Below are positions 26,866 through 35,030 of a stretch of 39,502 bases of DNA, in pieces. The stretch is from JBGTBQ01 sp041749275 (GTDB taxonomy: Bacteria; Acidobacteriota; Blastocatellia; Pyrinomonadales; Pyrinomonadaceae). The stretch spans positions 1 to 39,502 of the forward strand of contig JBGTBQ010000456.1 of assembly GCA_041749275.1 (NCBI GenBank), read 5' to 3'. How positions within the stretch are numbered: the first letter of the stretch is position 1; each line of letters begins with the position of its first letter. The translations under genes were made by a program, and so were the position numbers. Below the pieces are notes generated by a model, which saw only the letters and a program-made list of their open reading frames with translations, was not told where the DNA came from and made no database searches.

Positions 26866-28308
26866 TCACCCTTGCCGGCCCTTCAAAATCTTCACGAATG
26901 AGTCTGAACGCAGTTCCTCAATCGTCAAACCTGAAAGCTCTATCGCTTCCTGTTCGGTGAGTGCGCCGCAGTTGAGGGCGCGGAGGAAGTAGTTGAGCAG
27001 TCCCTGTCCCGTCGCGGCGTCGTCGAACACGTCGCCGACGAGCGTGGCCTTTGCTGCTTTCTCGACAAAGTTGCGGAGGCGTTCGGAGGCTGCTTCGAGG
27101 CTTTCGAGGAAGAAGGAATAGACGGCGGCATAGCGCGTCGGGAGTTGCGCGGGGTGCAAGTCCCAGCCTTGATAGAAGGCGTTGGTGAGCGAGTGGCGGA
27201 CGTGTTCGTAGTGGAGCCGCCACGCGCGTTGGACGCTGGCGCGGTTCTCTTCAATCTGTTCAGTCGTCAGCTCCGCGCCTTCGGCGGCGCGGTGGACGGG
27301 GACGGGCATGATGTTGGTCGCGCCGTCGGAGAGCCAGACGCCCGTGCCGCCAAAGGCGACCTGCATCATCTGCTTGGCGAAGTCGCAGGCGGGGTGGAGC
27401 ATGTGCTGGTGCGCGGCGGTGATTTGGCAACTGGCGGTGTAGTCGTAGGTGCCGAAGTGCGCGGCGGCGCAACGTCCGCGCGCGGCTTCGTGGAGAAGCG
27501 GGAGATTCGACTCGCCGCGCCGGTTGATGATGGATTGCGTCGTCTCGATCATCAACTCCATTTTGAGCGTGCCCGGCGCGAGTCCGAGCGCGGGTTCGAG
27601 CGCGTCGAAGATGTCGGCGAGGGCCGCGACCTGTTCGGGGATGGTGACTTTGGGGAGCGTGACGAAGAAGTTTTCGGGGAGCGTGCCGCCCGCGCTCTCG
27701 ACGAGCGTCGAGAGAAAGATGTCGAGCGTTCGCATACTGCGCTGTCGGAGTTCCTCGTTGAATGGTTTGATGCGGATGCCGATGAAAGGCGAGAGCGTGC
27801 CGGCGTTCATGCCTGCGGCGACCTCGCGCGCGGCGGCTTCGGCGTGCCCGTCCTCTTCGGCGTCGGGGCGGTTGCCATAGCCATCCTCGAAGTCTATGCG
27901 AAAATCCTCGACCGGCTCACGCCGGAGTTTTTCCAACACCCGCCTGTAAATGGTATGCGCGAGCCATGCCGGGCGATGGTCGCGCCGCACCGCTTCGGGG
28001 TTCGATTCGAGGAGCGAGCGAAACGTGGCGTTCTGTTCCAGCGCATCGGGCAACTCTTCGGCCCCGGCGAGTCCGACGGCCTTGGCGAAGGCGACCGAAT
28101 CGGGAGCGTACTGTTCGAGCGAGCGGACGGCGAGCGCGCCGAGCCTGCGCGCCGTGTCGGACTTGAAGAGGTGCGCGCCGCCGTAGACGGTGTGGACGGG
28201 CTGGCGCAGCCCAGACTCACCGGGATAGCGTTCGGCGAAGTCGAGGTTGGCGGTTTGAAGTCGCTCGGATGTCCGTCGCAAAAAGTCCGGGGTCAGCGAT
28301 GTTTTCAT
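26866..28308 (-). CDS. DUF6986 protein, HpcH/HpaI aldolase-malate synthase-like superfamily
   Basis: A 480-residue soluble protein. It shows the fold marks of the CitE/HpcH/malate synthase TIM-barrel group: RIDFEDGYGNRPDAEEDGHA (acidic metal site), PFIGIRIKPFNEELRQR, FFVTLPKVTIPEQVAALADI, KMELMIETTQSIINRRG and AAHFGTYDYTASCQI. Database names for this group include phosphoenolpyruvate kinase-like and DUF6986; I recall such genes beside allantoin genes in other phyla, but cannot check. It is encoded opposite the purine operon, ending 114 bases from the IS200-like element. Allantoin breakdown yields ureidoglycolate and then glyoxylate, so an enzyme using glyoxylate or a C2-C4 acid would fit; the true reaction is unknown. 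GTG or later starts are possible, but ATG 28308 gives the full fold. Confidence 0.75.
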   Translation of the reverse strand: MKTSLTPDFLRRTSERLQTANLDFAERYPGESGLRQPVHTVYGGAHLFKSDTARRLGALAVRSLEQYAPDSVAFAKAVGLAGAEELPDALEQNATFRSLLESNPEAVRRDHRPAWLAHTIYRRVLEKLRREPVEDFRIDFEDGYGNRPDAEEDGHAEAAAREVAAGMNAGTLSPFIGIRIKPFNEELRQRSMRTLDIFLSTLVESAGGTLPENFFVTLPKVTIPEQVAALADIFDALEPALGLAPGTLKMELMIETTQSIINRRGESNLPLLHEAARGRCAAAHFGTYDYTASCQITAAHQHMLHPACDFAKQMMQVAFGGTGVWLSDGATNIMPVPVHRAAEGAELTTEQIEENRASVQRAWRLHYEHVRHSLTNAFYQGWDLHPAQLPTRYAAVYSFFLESLEAASERLRNFVEKAAKATLVGDVFDDAATGQGLLNYFLRALNCGALTEQEAIELSGLTIEELRSDSFVKILKGRQG

Positions 28309-28510
28309 AAAGGTTCCTCTCGGCGTGAATGATGGCTGCGAAATCGTTGCGCGCGGTTTTCAATGACGGGGCATTCTAAAACGAAGCGTGTGATAAAGGA
28401 AAAGGTAAGGAGGCGAGAATGTGAGTCACTTGTGCTGTTCGTCAGGCGCGGAACGCGAGAGGCAACTGTGTTGCATGGCAGGTCTGTTTATTCGCAGAGT
28501 ACAAGGAGTA

Positions 28511-28646
28511 GCCACAGAGCCACAGAGACAACAGAGCCAATAGAAATGAAGAAGATAGATGAGAAGGGAGAAGTGACCGGCCAACTCTCCCTTCTCATCC
28601 ATGATTCTTCGTAATTCTTATCTCTGTGACTCCGTGACTCCGTGGC
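28511..28646. repeat. Family B element, copy 5, in the 457-base divergent gap
   Basis: Ends GCCACAGAGCCACAGAGACA (28511 on) and CTGTGACTCCGTGACTCC with GTGGC (to 28646), flanked by TA and TAA, pair as imperfect inverted repeats. The core hairpin has perfect 14-base arms GATGAGAAGGGAGA (28558-28571) and TCTCCCTTCTCATC (28586-28599), with a loop containing CCAAC. This stem differs in sequence from copy 3 but is equally perfect. The remaining gap (28309-28510 and 28647-28765) must hold the divergent promoters; TATAGT at 28712-28717 is a possible -10 box for the + strand gene. Confidence 0.8.
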
Positions 28647-28765
28647 TAATTCTAGGTTCGCATAGATTCCGCCCACGGCGGGGAAGATTTATCCCGCCCG
28701 GCTTGACGTGATATAGTCCGCGCTTCAATTTCTCCATCAACCCCCTGCAAAGGAGAGCAGAGTCA

Positions 28766-29521
28766 ATGCAAAATTTCAACGAGCCGCCGCCGGGACAGGG
28801 CGGTTACAGCGCGCCGCCCCCGCAAAAGAAAGGCATCTCGAAAGGCTGCCTCATCGGCATCATCGCCGCCGTCGTGCTCGTCATCGGCGCGGTGGTGTTG
28901 GTGTTGGTGGGCGGCGTCGGCCTTTACTGGTTCAATCAGAGTTCTTCGAGCGAAGTGACGAGTTATGAATCGTCTAACACGTCGGGCGGCGGCACGAGCA
29001 CAAGCACGACCACGACCGGAGGCGACGACGCGGAGGGGCCGCAGCCCACTTCGGCGCAGACGGCGGCGATCTCCGGCGGACAGACGGCCACGTGGTCGCA
29101 GCAGGAGATTTCATGGACGGTGCCGCAACGTTGGAGTCAGCAGTCGGTGAGCAGCACCTCGCTTCTCTGGCGCTCGCCCGGTACGTGGGATGCCGCCAAC
29201 CTGATCGTCAGCATCTCGCCGATGAGCGCGGACTTCCCGGCGGAGACGAGTCTCTCTGCTTTTCACCAGCAGGCGGCGACGCGCAAACAGAACGGTGAAG
29301 TCAGCGAATATAAATACCTCAAGCTCGGTGGCATCAAGGGCGTCATGTTCCGCGAGTCGTCGCCGGAAGACGCGGACAGCCCGCAGCGCCTGCAATGGCT
29401 CGGCTATCGCAACTACAAGGGTCAGGTGCAGATGGTCATGATTATGCTGTCAACGCGGGGCAAAGATTTCGCGCGGCACGAGGACGCAATGTACGGCGTG
29501 CTCTACTCGACCAAGTTGTAG
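28766..29521 (+). CDS. Single-pass membrane protein with PsbP/DcrB-like outer domain (hypothetical)
   Basis: A 251-residue protein from ATG 28766 (AAGGAGAG at 28750-28757). The first about 28 residues are Pro/Gly-rich and cytoplasmic (NEPPPGQGGYSAPPPQKKG). One membrane helix spans about 32-54 (CLIGIIAAVVLVIGAVVLVL). A Ser/Thr/Gly linker follows, then an outer domain of about 150 residues beginning EISWTVPQRWSQQSVSSTSL with WRSPGTWDAANLIVSISPM, LKLGGIKGVMFRESSPED and a Tyr-Ser end. The alternating strands and the length suggest a PsbP/Mog1/DcrB-like fold, a weak inference. Similar Pro-rich N-termini occur in membrane proteins tied to secretion or signalling in soil bacteria. The function is unknown. 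Confidence 0.8.
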   Translation: MQNFNEPPPGQGGYSAPPPQKKGISKGCLIGIIAAVVLVIGAVVLVLVGGVGLYWFNQSSSSEVTSYESSNTSGGGTSTSTTTTGGDDAEGPQPTSAQTAAISGGQTATWSQQEISWTVPQRWSQQSVSSTSLLWRSPGTWDAANLIVSISPMSADFPAETSLSAFHQQAATRKQNGEVSEYKYLKLGGIKGVMFRESSPEDADSPQRLQWLGYRNYKGQVQMVMIMLSTRGKDFARHEDAMYGVLYSTKL

Positions 29522-29567
29522 CGCGGAGCAGAGAATCAGCGGAGGAGAGAAAGGCGGAAGAGAGAAA

Positions 29568-29642
29568 GGCGGAAGCCGGAGTGTGAGGGAGGGCGTCTTA
29601 TCAAGCATGTAAGACGCCCTCCCTCACACTCCGGCTTCCGCC
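29568..29642. terminator. Strong bidirectional hairpin (family F, copy 3) between convergent genes
   Basis: A perfect 33-base inverted repeat: 29568-29600 pairs with 29610-29642 over a nine-base loop (TCAAGCATG). Key blocks: GGAGTGTGAGGGAGGGCGTC. On the + strand it is followed by CTTTT; on the - strand the reverse side gives TTTCTCT. It lies 46 bases after one gene's stop and 10 bases beyond the other's, so it can end transcription from both sides. It is a member of the same repeat family as 12070-12149. Confidence 0.75.
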
Positions 29643-29652
29643 CTTTTCGTGC

Positions 29653-31161
29653 TTACTGAAAAACGCGGTCAACGGGCACGATGACCACGTTGCCGGGCGC
29701 GACGTTGAGCTTGTACTTCTCGATCACTTTGTCTTCGACGAGAATCTCCGGCGGCTTTGGCGAGTTGTACGTCATCGGCGAGGGCTTGCCACCGATGATG
29801 GCTTCGCGCAGCCCCTCCGCGTCTTTCGTGATGATGACGACGCGCATCCGGTCGCTCTTGAGATGTTTTTTGATGGCGGCGTTCACGTCCGCGAGCGTGA
29901 GACGCGAGAGCTGCTCGCGCATGTATGCGTTGAAATCTTTGATGCCGTAGTAGCGGCTATCGAGCGCATAGCCAAGCTGCGCGTCCTGCGTGCTCGTCAG
30001 CACGTTGCCGTATTTGATGAGGAAGTCGCGGATGGCCTCGAAAGACTCTTTCGACATCCCCTCGCGCACGAGCTTGTCATATTCGTAGAGCGTGGCGCGC
30101 AAGGTGAAGTGTCCGTTCTGCGGCTCAACCGGGCGAATCCAGATTTGGAAAATCTGTTGCCGGCGACCGAGGTTCGGGTCGGGGGTGAACTGGAACATCC
30201 CGCGCGGGAAATATTCGACGTAGGCGTAGTCGCCGTAGTTCAGTCCGCGCGCCTCGCGCAGACGCTGGTAAAGGTGGCTGACGGAAGAGCGGTGCTGGCC
30301 GAGATACGACGCGACAAGCGCGAGCGCGGGCCAGTCCTTGTGTGAGCGGTTGACGGTGATGGGGAAGCCGAGCGAGAAGGCGGTGGCGCGCGTCTCGCGT
30401 TTGACGATCTCGATCCGCATCCCCGGCGCGACCTTCGGCGCGGCGTAAGACTTTTTCGATGAGACGCCCGCCGGCAGCGTCGAGAAATCCTTCTCGACGC
30501 GAGCGGGGAAGCCCTCCGGGTAGCCTCCGGCGAGACCCGTGACGAGGTTCGCGCGCGTGTAGTTCGCTTTGTAAAAGGCGCGCACGTCTTCGAGCGTCAG
30601 CTTTTCGAGCGCGCCGAGGCGGCCCCTGTTGTGATGTTCGTAAGGGTGCCCGGCATAAATGATGTTGTAGAGATACTCTTTGCCCAACTCTTCGTCGTTG
30701 CCTTCACGCAGAGAGACCTTCAGGAAGTTGATGGCGTTCGTCTTGAGGCGCGTGAAATCCTCTTCGCGGAAGCCGGGTTCGAGCAGCATCTCGCGGATGA
30801 GGCCGTAATACTTGTCGAGGTTGTCAACGTGCGTCGTCCCGGTGAAGACGGTCATCTCCTTGTCAATCTGCCAGCCGAAAGAGGTCGCCATCGGGTACAT
30901 CGCCTCGACGATCTCGTTGTAGGTGCGCGAGCGCGTGCCGCCCTCGGCGAGCATCGCCGCCGTCATCGCGGCGATGCCCTCCTTGCTCTTCGGGTCTGAA
31001 GCGGCGCCGGTCATAAAAATGATACGGAAGGTGACGAGCGGGGAGCGATTAGGAAGCAGGACGAGGGAAGTGTTTTTTGTCATGGAAGTTTGTGCGCCCG
31101 CCGCTGTCGAGGACAGCAACAGAGCCGCGGCGATGAAGAGGAGCGTCAGGGTGCGTCGCAT
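29653..31161 (-). CDS. M16 peptidase-like protein lacking the zinc motif (partner subunit)
   Basis: A 502-residue exported protein (signal peptide RRTLTLLFIAAALLLSSTAA, cut near GAQ). It has the M16 two-domain fold marks (LVLLPNRSPLVTFRIIFMTG at the start; FYKANYTRANLVTGLAGGYP; ARGLNYGDYAYVEYF) but where active members have HxxEH it reads AAMTAAMLAEGG, so it cannot bind zinc in the usual way. The gene begins at the stop of the upstream M16 gene (one-base overlap, TGATG), showing translational coupling. In bacterial M16B enzymes, one zinc-bearing and one R/Y-type subunit form a heterodimer; this pair fits that pattern. It likely acts in the periplasm on peptides. A hairpin terminator follows. 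Confidence 0.9.
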   Translation of the reverse strand: MRRTLTLLFIAAALLLSSTAAGAQTSMTKNTSLVLLPNRSPLVTFRIIFMTGAASDPKSKEGIAAMTAAMLAEGGTRSRTYNEIVEAMYPMATSFGWQIDKEMTVFTGTTHVDNLDKYYGLIREMLLEPGFREEDFTRLKTNAINFLKVSLREGNDEELGKEYLYNIIYAGHPYEHHNRGRLGALEKLTLEDVRAFYKANYTRANLVTGLAGGYPEGFPARVEKDFSTLPAGVSSKKSYAAPKVAPGMRIEIVKRETRATAFSLGFPITVNRSHKDWPALALVASYLGQHRSSVSHLYQRLREARGLNYGDYAYVEYFPRGMFQFTPDPNLGRRQQIFQIWIRPVEPQNGHFTLRATLYEYDKLVREGMSKESFEAIRDFLIKYGNVLTSTQDAQLGYALDSRYYGIKDFNAYMREQLSRLTLADVNAAIKKHLKSDRMRVVIITKDAEGLREAIIGGKPSPMTYNSPKPPEILVEDKVIEKYKLNVAPGNVVIVPVDRVFQ

Positions 31162-32531
31162 CAGTGTTGCACCTCCTTGCGCGCGGCGGCGAGGTTCATG
31201 CCCTTCGGGGCGAGGGTGACGACCGTCAGGTTCGTGTCGCGGAAATACTTTTTCGCCGCGTCGCGGATCTCTTTTGGCGTGATGTCCTCGTAGGTGGCGA
31301 AGAGCTTGTTGATGGTCTCCGGCGTGCGGCGGAGCGAGATGTAAGGCGCGAGCGCCGAGGCGATGGCCTTCGAGCTGTCCATCCCGATGGCGAAGGCGTA
31401 GCGCATCCGCGAGCGCGTCGCGTCGAGCTTCTTCTGATCTATGGTCTCTTCGGTGAAGCGCTTGAAGGTGGCGAGAATCTGGTCGCGCACGTAATTTACG
31501 TCGCTCGGACTTTTGACGCGAGCGTTCATGGCGAAGAGTTCCGGGTCGGCCTGATTCGAGAAGTCCGGCGAGAGCACGTCAACCTTCTGCTCTTTTAAAA
31601 CGAGCTTCTGATACAGCTCGGAGTTTTCGCCGAAAGCGATCTGCGCGAGCAGGTCGAGCGCGGGTTTGTCCTTCTTCTCATCGGAGTAAGCGGGGCCGCG
31701 AAAGGCGACGACGAGATGCGGCAGAGTGGGCGACGGCCAGTCAATGTGGGCCGTGCGCGCTTCCGTTTGCTCCGGCTCGTCGGCGATGTCGGCCTTATAG
31801 TCGCCGCGTTTCCAATCGCTCCAATATTTTTTCGTGAGGTCGAGCGCCCGCTCGCGCGTCACGTCGCCGACGATGACGATGGTCGTGTATTCGGGGCGAT
31901 AGAAGCGACGATAAAACTCAAGGCTGTAGTCGTACTGGTTGGGCATGTCATCAATATCTTTGAGATAGCCCATCGTCGTGTGCGAGTAGGTGTGTTTTTT
32001 GAAAGCGGTTTCGCGCATCACCTCGTTCATCTTGAAAAACGGGTTGGCGCTGTTCTTGTCGTACTCGCCTTTGACGGCCTTGGCCTCGGTCTTGAACTGC
32101 TCCGGCGTGTATTTGAGACGGATAAAGCGGTCGGCCTCGACCTTCATAATCTCTTCGAGATCGTCTTTGGAGAAGGTCGCGTGATAGACGGTGCGGTCGT
32201 CCGAAGTGTAGGCGTTTGTCTCGGCCCCGGCGCGCGTGAAAACTGCCTCGCGTTGATCGGCGGTGTAATTCTCGCTGCCGCGAAACATTATGTGCTCGAA
32301 GAAGTGCGCGAATCCGCTCTTGCCGGCCTCGACCTCGTTGCGCGACCCGGCGGTGACGACGATGTAAACCGAGACGAGATTCGGGTAGTCGGTCGGCACC
32401 GTGATGAGGCGCAGCTCATTCGGGAAATCGTCAACCGTGTAATCGAATGGAAAGAGCTTGCGCTGGCCCTGTTGCGCCAGACCGATGAGCGGCAGCGACA
32501 GCAGAAGGGCGATGAGAAGCAGGATTTTCAT
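31161..32531 (-). CDS. M16 family zinc peptidase, catalytic subunit
   Basis: A 456-residue exported metallopeptidase (signal peptide KILLLIALLLSLPLIGLA, cut before QQG). The inverted zinc motif His76-x-x-Glu79-His80 (GFAHFFEHIMFRGSENYT) is intact, with the likely third ligand Glu156 in AVKGEYDKN. The C-terminal half has the second M16 domain (PSPTLPHLVVAFRGPAYSDE, FGENSELYQKLVLKEQ). It is encoded first in a coupled pair with an M16-like subunit lacking zinc, so a heterodimer is likely. Substrate unknown; family members degrade oligopeptides, signal peptides or antibiotic peptides. The upstream 289-base gap (32532-32820) contains a hairpin and a family D pair. Confidence 0.95.
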   Translation of the reverse strand: MKILLLIALLLSLPLIGLAQQGQRKLFPFDYTVDDFPNELRLITVPTDYPNLVSVYIVVTAGSRNEVEAGKSGFAHFFEHIMFRGSENYTADQREAVFTRAGAETNAYTSDDRTVYHATFSKDDLEEIMKVEADRFIRLKYTPEQFKTEAKAVKGEYDKNSANPFFKMNEVMRETAFKKHTYSHTTMGYLKDIDDMPNQYDYSLEFYRRFYRPEYTTIVIVGDVTRERALDLTKKYWSDWKRGDYKADIADEPEQTEARTAHIDWPSPTLPHLVVAFRGPAYSDEKKDKPALDLLAQIAFGENSELYQKLVLKEQKVDVLSPDFSNQADPELFAMNARVKSPSDVNYVRDQILATFKRFTEETIDQKKLDATRSRMRYAFAIGMDSSKAIASALAPYISLRRTPETINKLFATYEDITPKEIRDAAKKYFRDTNLTVVTLAPKGMNLAAARKEVQH

Positions 32532-32603
32532 ATCGCTTTAAGGCTCCGAATTGTTTTTGATGTTAGTTTGGAGACAGCGAGATTATACACGAGTGGAGAC
32601 TGC

Positions 32604-32640
32604 AACCGCATGTCCGGCGATGAGCGACGGACATGCGGTT
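32604..32640. other. Hairpin upstream of the M16 operon
   Basis: AACCGCATGTCCG (32604-32616) pairs perfectly with CGGACATGCGGTT (32628-32640) over an 11-base loop. It lies about 75 bases upstream of the start of the - strand M16 gene. It could be another REP-type palindrome or a regulatory hairpin in the leader; only one copy is seen in the window. Confidence 0.5.
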
Positions 32641-32679
32641 AAGCTTACTGCTCACAACTTGCGACGGGGTGTGACTCAG

Positions 32680-32769
32680 GTCGGAACCGCCTGCGGTAGC
32701 GGGCGGTCTCTGGTTTACGTCAAGGTTGAGAAAAGCAACGACCGCCCGCTACCGCGGGCGGTTCTGACG
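32680..32769. repeat. Family D repeats, inverted pair
   Basis: GAACCGCCTGCGGTAGCGGG (from 32684) and its inverse, GACCGCCCGCTACCGCGGGC with GGTTCTGAC (to 32767), face each other across about 30 bases, like a two-unit BIME. The right unit itself folds (ACCGCCCG with CGGGCGGT). A single unit of the same family lies before puuD. The pair is between the PP2C gene end and the M16 operon start. Confidence 0.8.
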
Positions 32770-32820
32770 TTCGCGGGAACAGTCACAGAATGATGTGCGC
32801 GACCGGGAGAGAAAGAAGTT

Positions 32821-33747
32821 TTACGTGTGTTCGGTCGTGTCGTCGCGGCTGATGGTGGAGTCGCCGTCGAGGGCCGGGAGTTCGACGGTGATGCGGTTTG
32901 AGTCGGGCGAGGGGAGATCGTCGCCGATGAAGCGAGCGAGGATGACGGTGATGTTGTCTTCGCCGCCGCGTTGATTGGCTTCGGCGACCAGTTCACTGCA
33001 CGCGCGGGCGAGGTCGCCGTCCGCGTCCGCGACGATTTTAAGCATGTCCTCGGCGTGGAGTTTGCCGGAGAGTCCGTCGCTGCATAGCAGGAGCAGGTCA
33101 TCGCGGAAGACGCGGACGCGGCCTGTGACGGGCGCGAGTTCCGCCTGCGCGCCGAGCGCCTGAAGGATGACGTTGCGGAACATGTGCGTCTCGGCCTCTT
33201 GCTCGCTGATCTGGCCTACATCAACGAGTTGCTGGACGAGCGATTGGTCTTTGGTCGCCAACTTGATTTGCTGGCCGCGCAGGACGTAGCCGCGGCTGTC
33301 GCCGATCTGGACGAAATCCACGCCATCGGGTGTGATGGCGGCGCCCGTCAGCGTGGCGCCCATGCCGCTGCAACGCGGGTCTTCCTGACTCCTGCGGTGA
33401 ATGGCGAAATTGGCGTAGTCCGTAGCGTTGCGAAGACAATCAACCAGCGGTTCGTCGGGGCCACACGCGGTTTCGCCCTCATCGCCGACGGAGATCAGCA
33501 GGTCGCGCACGGTCTCGACCGCCATGCGGCTCGCCACGTCGCCCGCGAGCGCCCCGCCCATCCCGTCCGAGACGACCAGCACGATGCCCTTCGGACTGAC
33601 CTCGAAGCGGCACATCTCCGCGGGCGGCTCATCGCCTTCCTCGCCCGTCCAAGCCTGCGACGATAAGAGATCGAGCAGGAGGTAATTATCCTCGTTCCCG
33701 GAACGGACGCGGCCAACGTGAGTTTTAGCGTATAGCTCTACGATCAT
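32821..33747 (-). CDS. PP2C-type Ser/Thr protein phosphatase
   Basis: A 308-residue metal-dependent phosphatase of the PPM family. ATG 33747 is chosen because MIVELYAKTHVGRVRSGNED is the usual family start; the longer frame to 33801 only reads through a palindrome. Motifs: GRVRSGNEDNYLLLD, VSDGMGGALAGDVASRMAVE, MGATLTGAAI, QIGDSRGYVLR, LLLCSDGLSGKL and RGGEDNITVILARF, with the metal-binding Asp residues in place. A tail of about 35 residues follows. It would reverse phosphorylation by Hanks-type kinases, one of which starts at 39073. It lies 60 bases downstream of the cystathionine enzyme gene on the same strand, with a family E palindrome between them. Confidence 0.95.
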   Translation of the reverse strand: MIVELYAKTHVGRVRSGNEDNYLLLDLLSSQAWTGEEGDEPPAEMCRFEVSPKGIVLVVSDGMGGALAGDVASRMAVETVRDLLISVGDEGETACGPDEPLVDCLRNATDYANFAIHRRSQEDPRCSGMGATLTGAAITPDGVDFVQIGDSRGYVLRGQQIKLATKDQSLVQQLVDVGQISEQEAETHMFRNVILQALGAQAELAPVTGRVRVFRDDLLLLCSDGLSGKLHAEDMLKIVADADGDLARACSELVAEANQRGGEDNITVILARFIGDDLPSPDSNRITVELPALDGDSTISRDDTTEHT

Positions 33748-33814
33748 AAAAGAGGTGACGAGTGATGCGTGACGAGCAAGAAGTTTCTTCTTGCTCGTCA
33801 CGTGTCATCACTTT
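33748..33814. repeat. Family E palindromic repeat, copy 2
   Basis: The inner part 33768-33802 is a perfect palindrome with 16-base arms (CGTGACGAGCAAGAAG) and a TTT loop. Outer arms AAAGAGGTGACGAGTGATG and CATCACTTT type sequence extend it. It shares GTGACGAGTGATG with copy 1 at 9964-10046. Its right side supplies the TGA stop codon of the cystathionine enzyme gene (33808-33810), and its left side abuts the PP2C start codon. Confidence 0.8.
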
Positions 33815-34953
33815 ATTTTTTCGAGTGCTTGGTCGAGGTCGGCGATGATGTCTTCCACGTCTTCGAGACCGACCGAGATACGCACCAACCCGTCGGTGAT
33901 GCCAATGCGCTCGCGTGTTTCCGGCAGCACCGAAGCGTGAGTCATCGTCGCCGGGTGCGAGATGAGCGTCTCCACGCCGCCGAGGCTCTCCGCCAGCGTG
34001 CAGAGGCGGACGGATTCTAGCACGACCTTCGCGTTTTCGAGCGAGCCGGTATCGAAGGCGATCATTCCACCGAAGCCACGCTGCTGCCGTCGCGCCAGCT
34101 CGTGCTGGCGGTGCGAGACGGAACCGGGATAGTACAGCTTTTTAACTTTCGGGTGCTCTTCCAGAAAGGCCGCGACCTTGCGGCCAGCTGCGTCGTGCGC
34201 CTCCATCCGCACGGCGAGTGTCTTGGTACCGCGCAAGACCAGCCACGAATCGAAGGGCGAGAGAATCGAGCCGACGCTATTCTGGATAAACTTGATCCAC
34301 TCGGCGTCCGCATCGTCATTCAGAATCACGACGCCGCCGACGCTGTCCGAGTGGCCGTTCAGATACTTGGTCGTGGAATGGACGACGATGTCCACGCCGA
34401 ACTCCAACGGGCGCTGGAGGTAAGGCGACATGAAGGTGTTATCGCAGACGACGCGCGCGCCGGCGCGGTGCGCGATATCCGAGACGGCCTGCATGTCGGT
34501 CACCATCATCACGGGGTTCGTCGGCGTCTCGATAAAGACCATCCGCGTATTCTCTTTGATCGCCGCCTCGACGTTCGATGACTCGGTCGTATCCACGTAG
34601 CTGAACTCAAGACCGTACTGCGTCAACACGCGGCTGAAGAGACGGAATGTCCCGCCGTAAGTGTTGTCCGAGACGATGACATGCTCGCCCGATTTAACCA
34701 GCCGGAGCGTCGCGTCAATCGCCGCCATGCCGGACGCGAAGGCGTAACCGTACTTGCCGCCTTCGAGCGCCGCAAGGTTCCGCTCGATGGCGAGGCGGGT
34801 CGGGTTCTGCGTGCGCGCGTACTCATAACCGTTGTGCGGGCGGCCCAACCCGTCCTGTTGGTAGGTCGAAGTCTGGTAGATCGGAACCGTCACCGACCCG
34901 GTCGAGGGGTCGGGGTCGTTCCCCGCATGAATGGCTGTCGTCGAGAATCCCAT
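33808..34953 (-). CDS. Cystathionine gamma-synthase / gamma-lyase family PLP enzyme
   Basis: A 381-residue enzyme of the Cys/Met metabolism PLP family. It joins or splits cystathionine in trans-sulfuration. Motifs: TTAIHAGNDPDPSTGSVTVP, YQTSTY, YEYARTQNPTRLAIERNLAA, FASGMAAIDATLRL, DNTYGGTFRLF, ETPTNPVMMVTD and the PLP-binding Lys196 in HSTTKYLNGHSDSVGG. The end has SLGGVETLISHPATMTHAS. From sequence alone, gamma-synthase (MetB) cannot be told from gamma-lyase (MetC/CTH). No other sulfur gene is nearby. The stop codon falls inside a family E palindrome. The upstream gap is shared with kdsB on the other strand. Confidence 0.93.
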   Translation of the reverse strand: MGFSTTAIHAGNDPDPSTGSVTVPIYQTSTYQQDGLGRPHNGYEYARTQNPTRLAIERNLAALEGGKYGYAFASGMAAIDATLRLVKSGEHVIVSDNTYGGTFRLFSRVLTQYGLEFSYVDTTESSNVEAAIKENTRMVFIETPTNPVMMVTDMQAVSDIAHRAGARVVCDNTFMSPYLQRPLEFGVDIVVHSTTKYLNGHSDSVGGVVILNDDADAEWIKFIQNSVGSILSPFDSWLVLRGTKTLAVRMEAHDAAGRKVAAFLEEHPKVKKLYYPGSVSHRQHELARRQQRGFGGMIAFDTGSLENAKVVLESVRLCTLAESLGGVETLISHPATMTHASVLPETRERIGITDGLVRISVGLEDVEDIIADLDQALEKIK

Positions 34954-35030
34954 GTCGAAATAGTGACTGACCGCGAGAATCGCTAAACTTTAAATTACGG
35001 ATGCCGCATGGTAGCCCAGCGAAGCGACGG

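Noticed and set aside
27145..28332. A 395-residue + strand open frame opposite the DUF6986 gene
   Set aside because: The - strand frame has clear barrel motifs; the + strand frame is rich in Gly, Arg, Glu and Val and matches nothing.
28363..28614. An 83-residue + strand frame in the divergent gap
   Set aside because: Most of it reads through family B copy 5; no ribosome-binding site or known motif.
17242..28646. CRISPR array suspected from recurring CACAGAG-type repeats
   Set aside because: Copies are far apart, form inverted pairs within each element, and have no regular repeat-spacer layout or cas genes.
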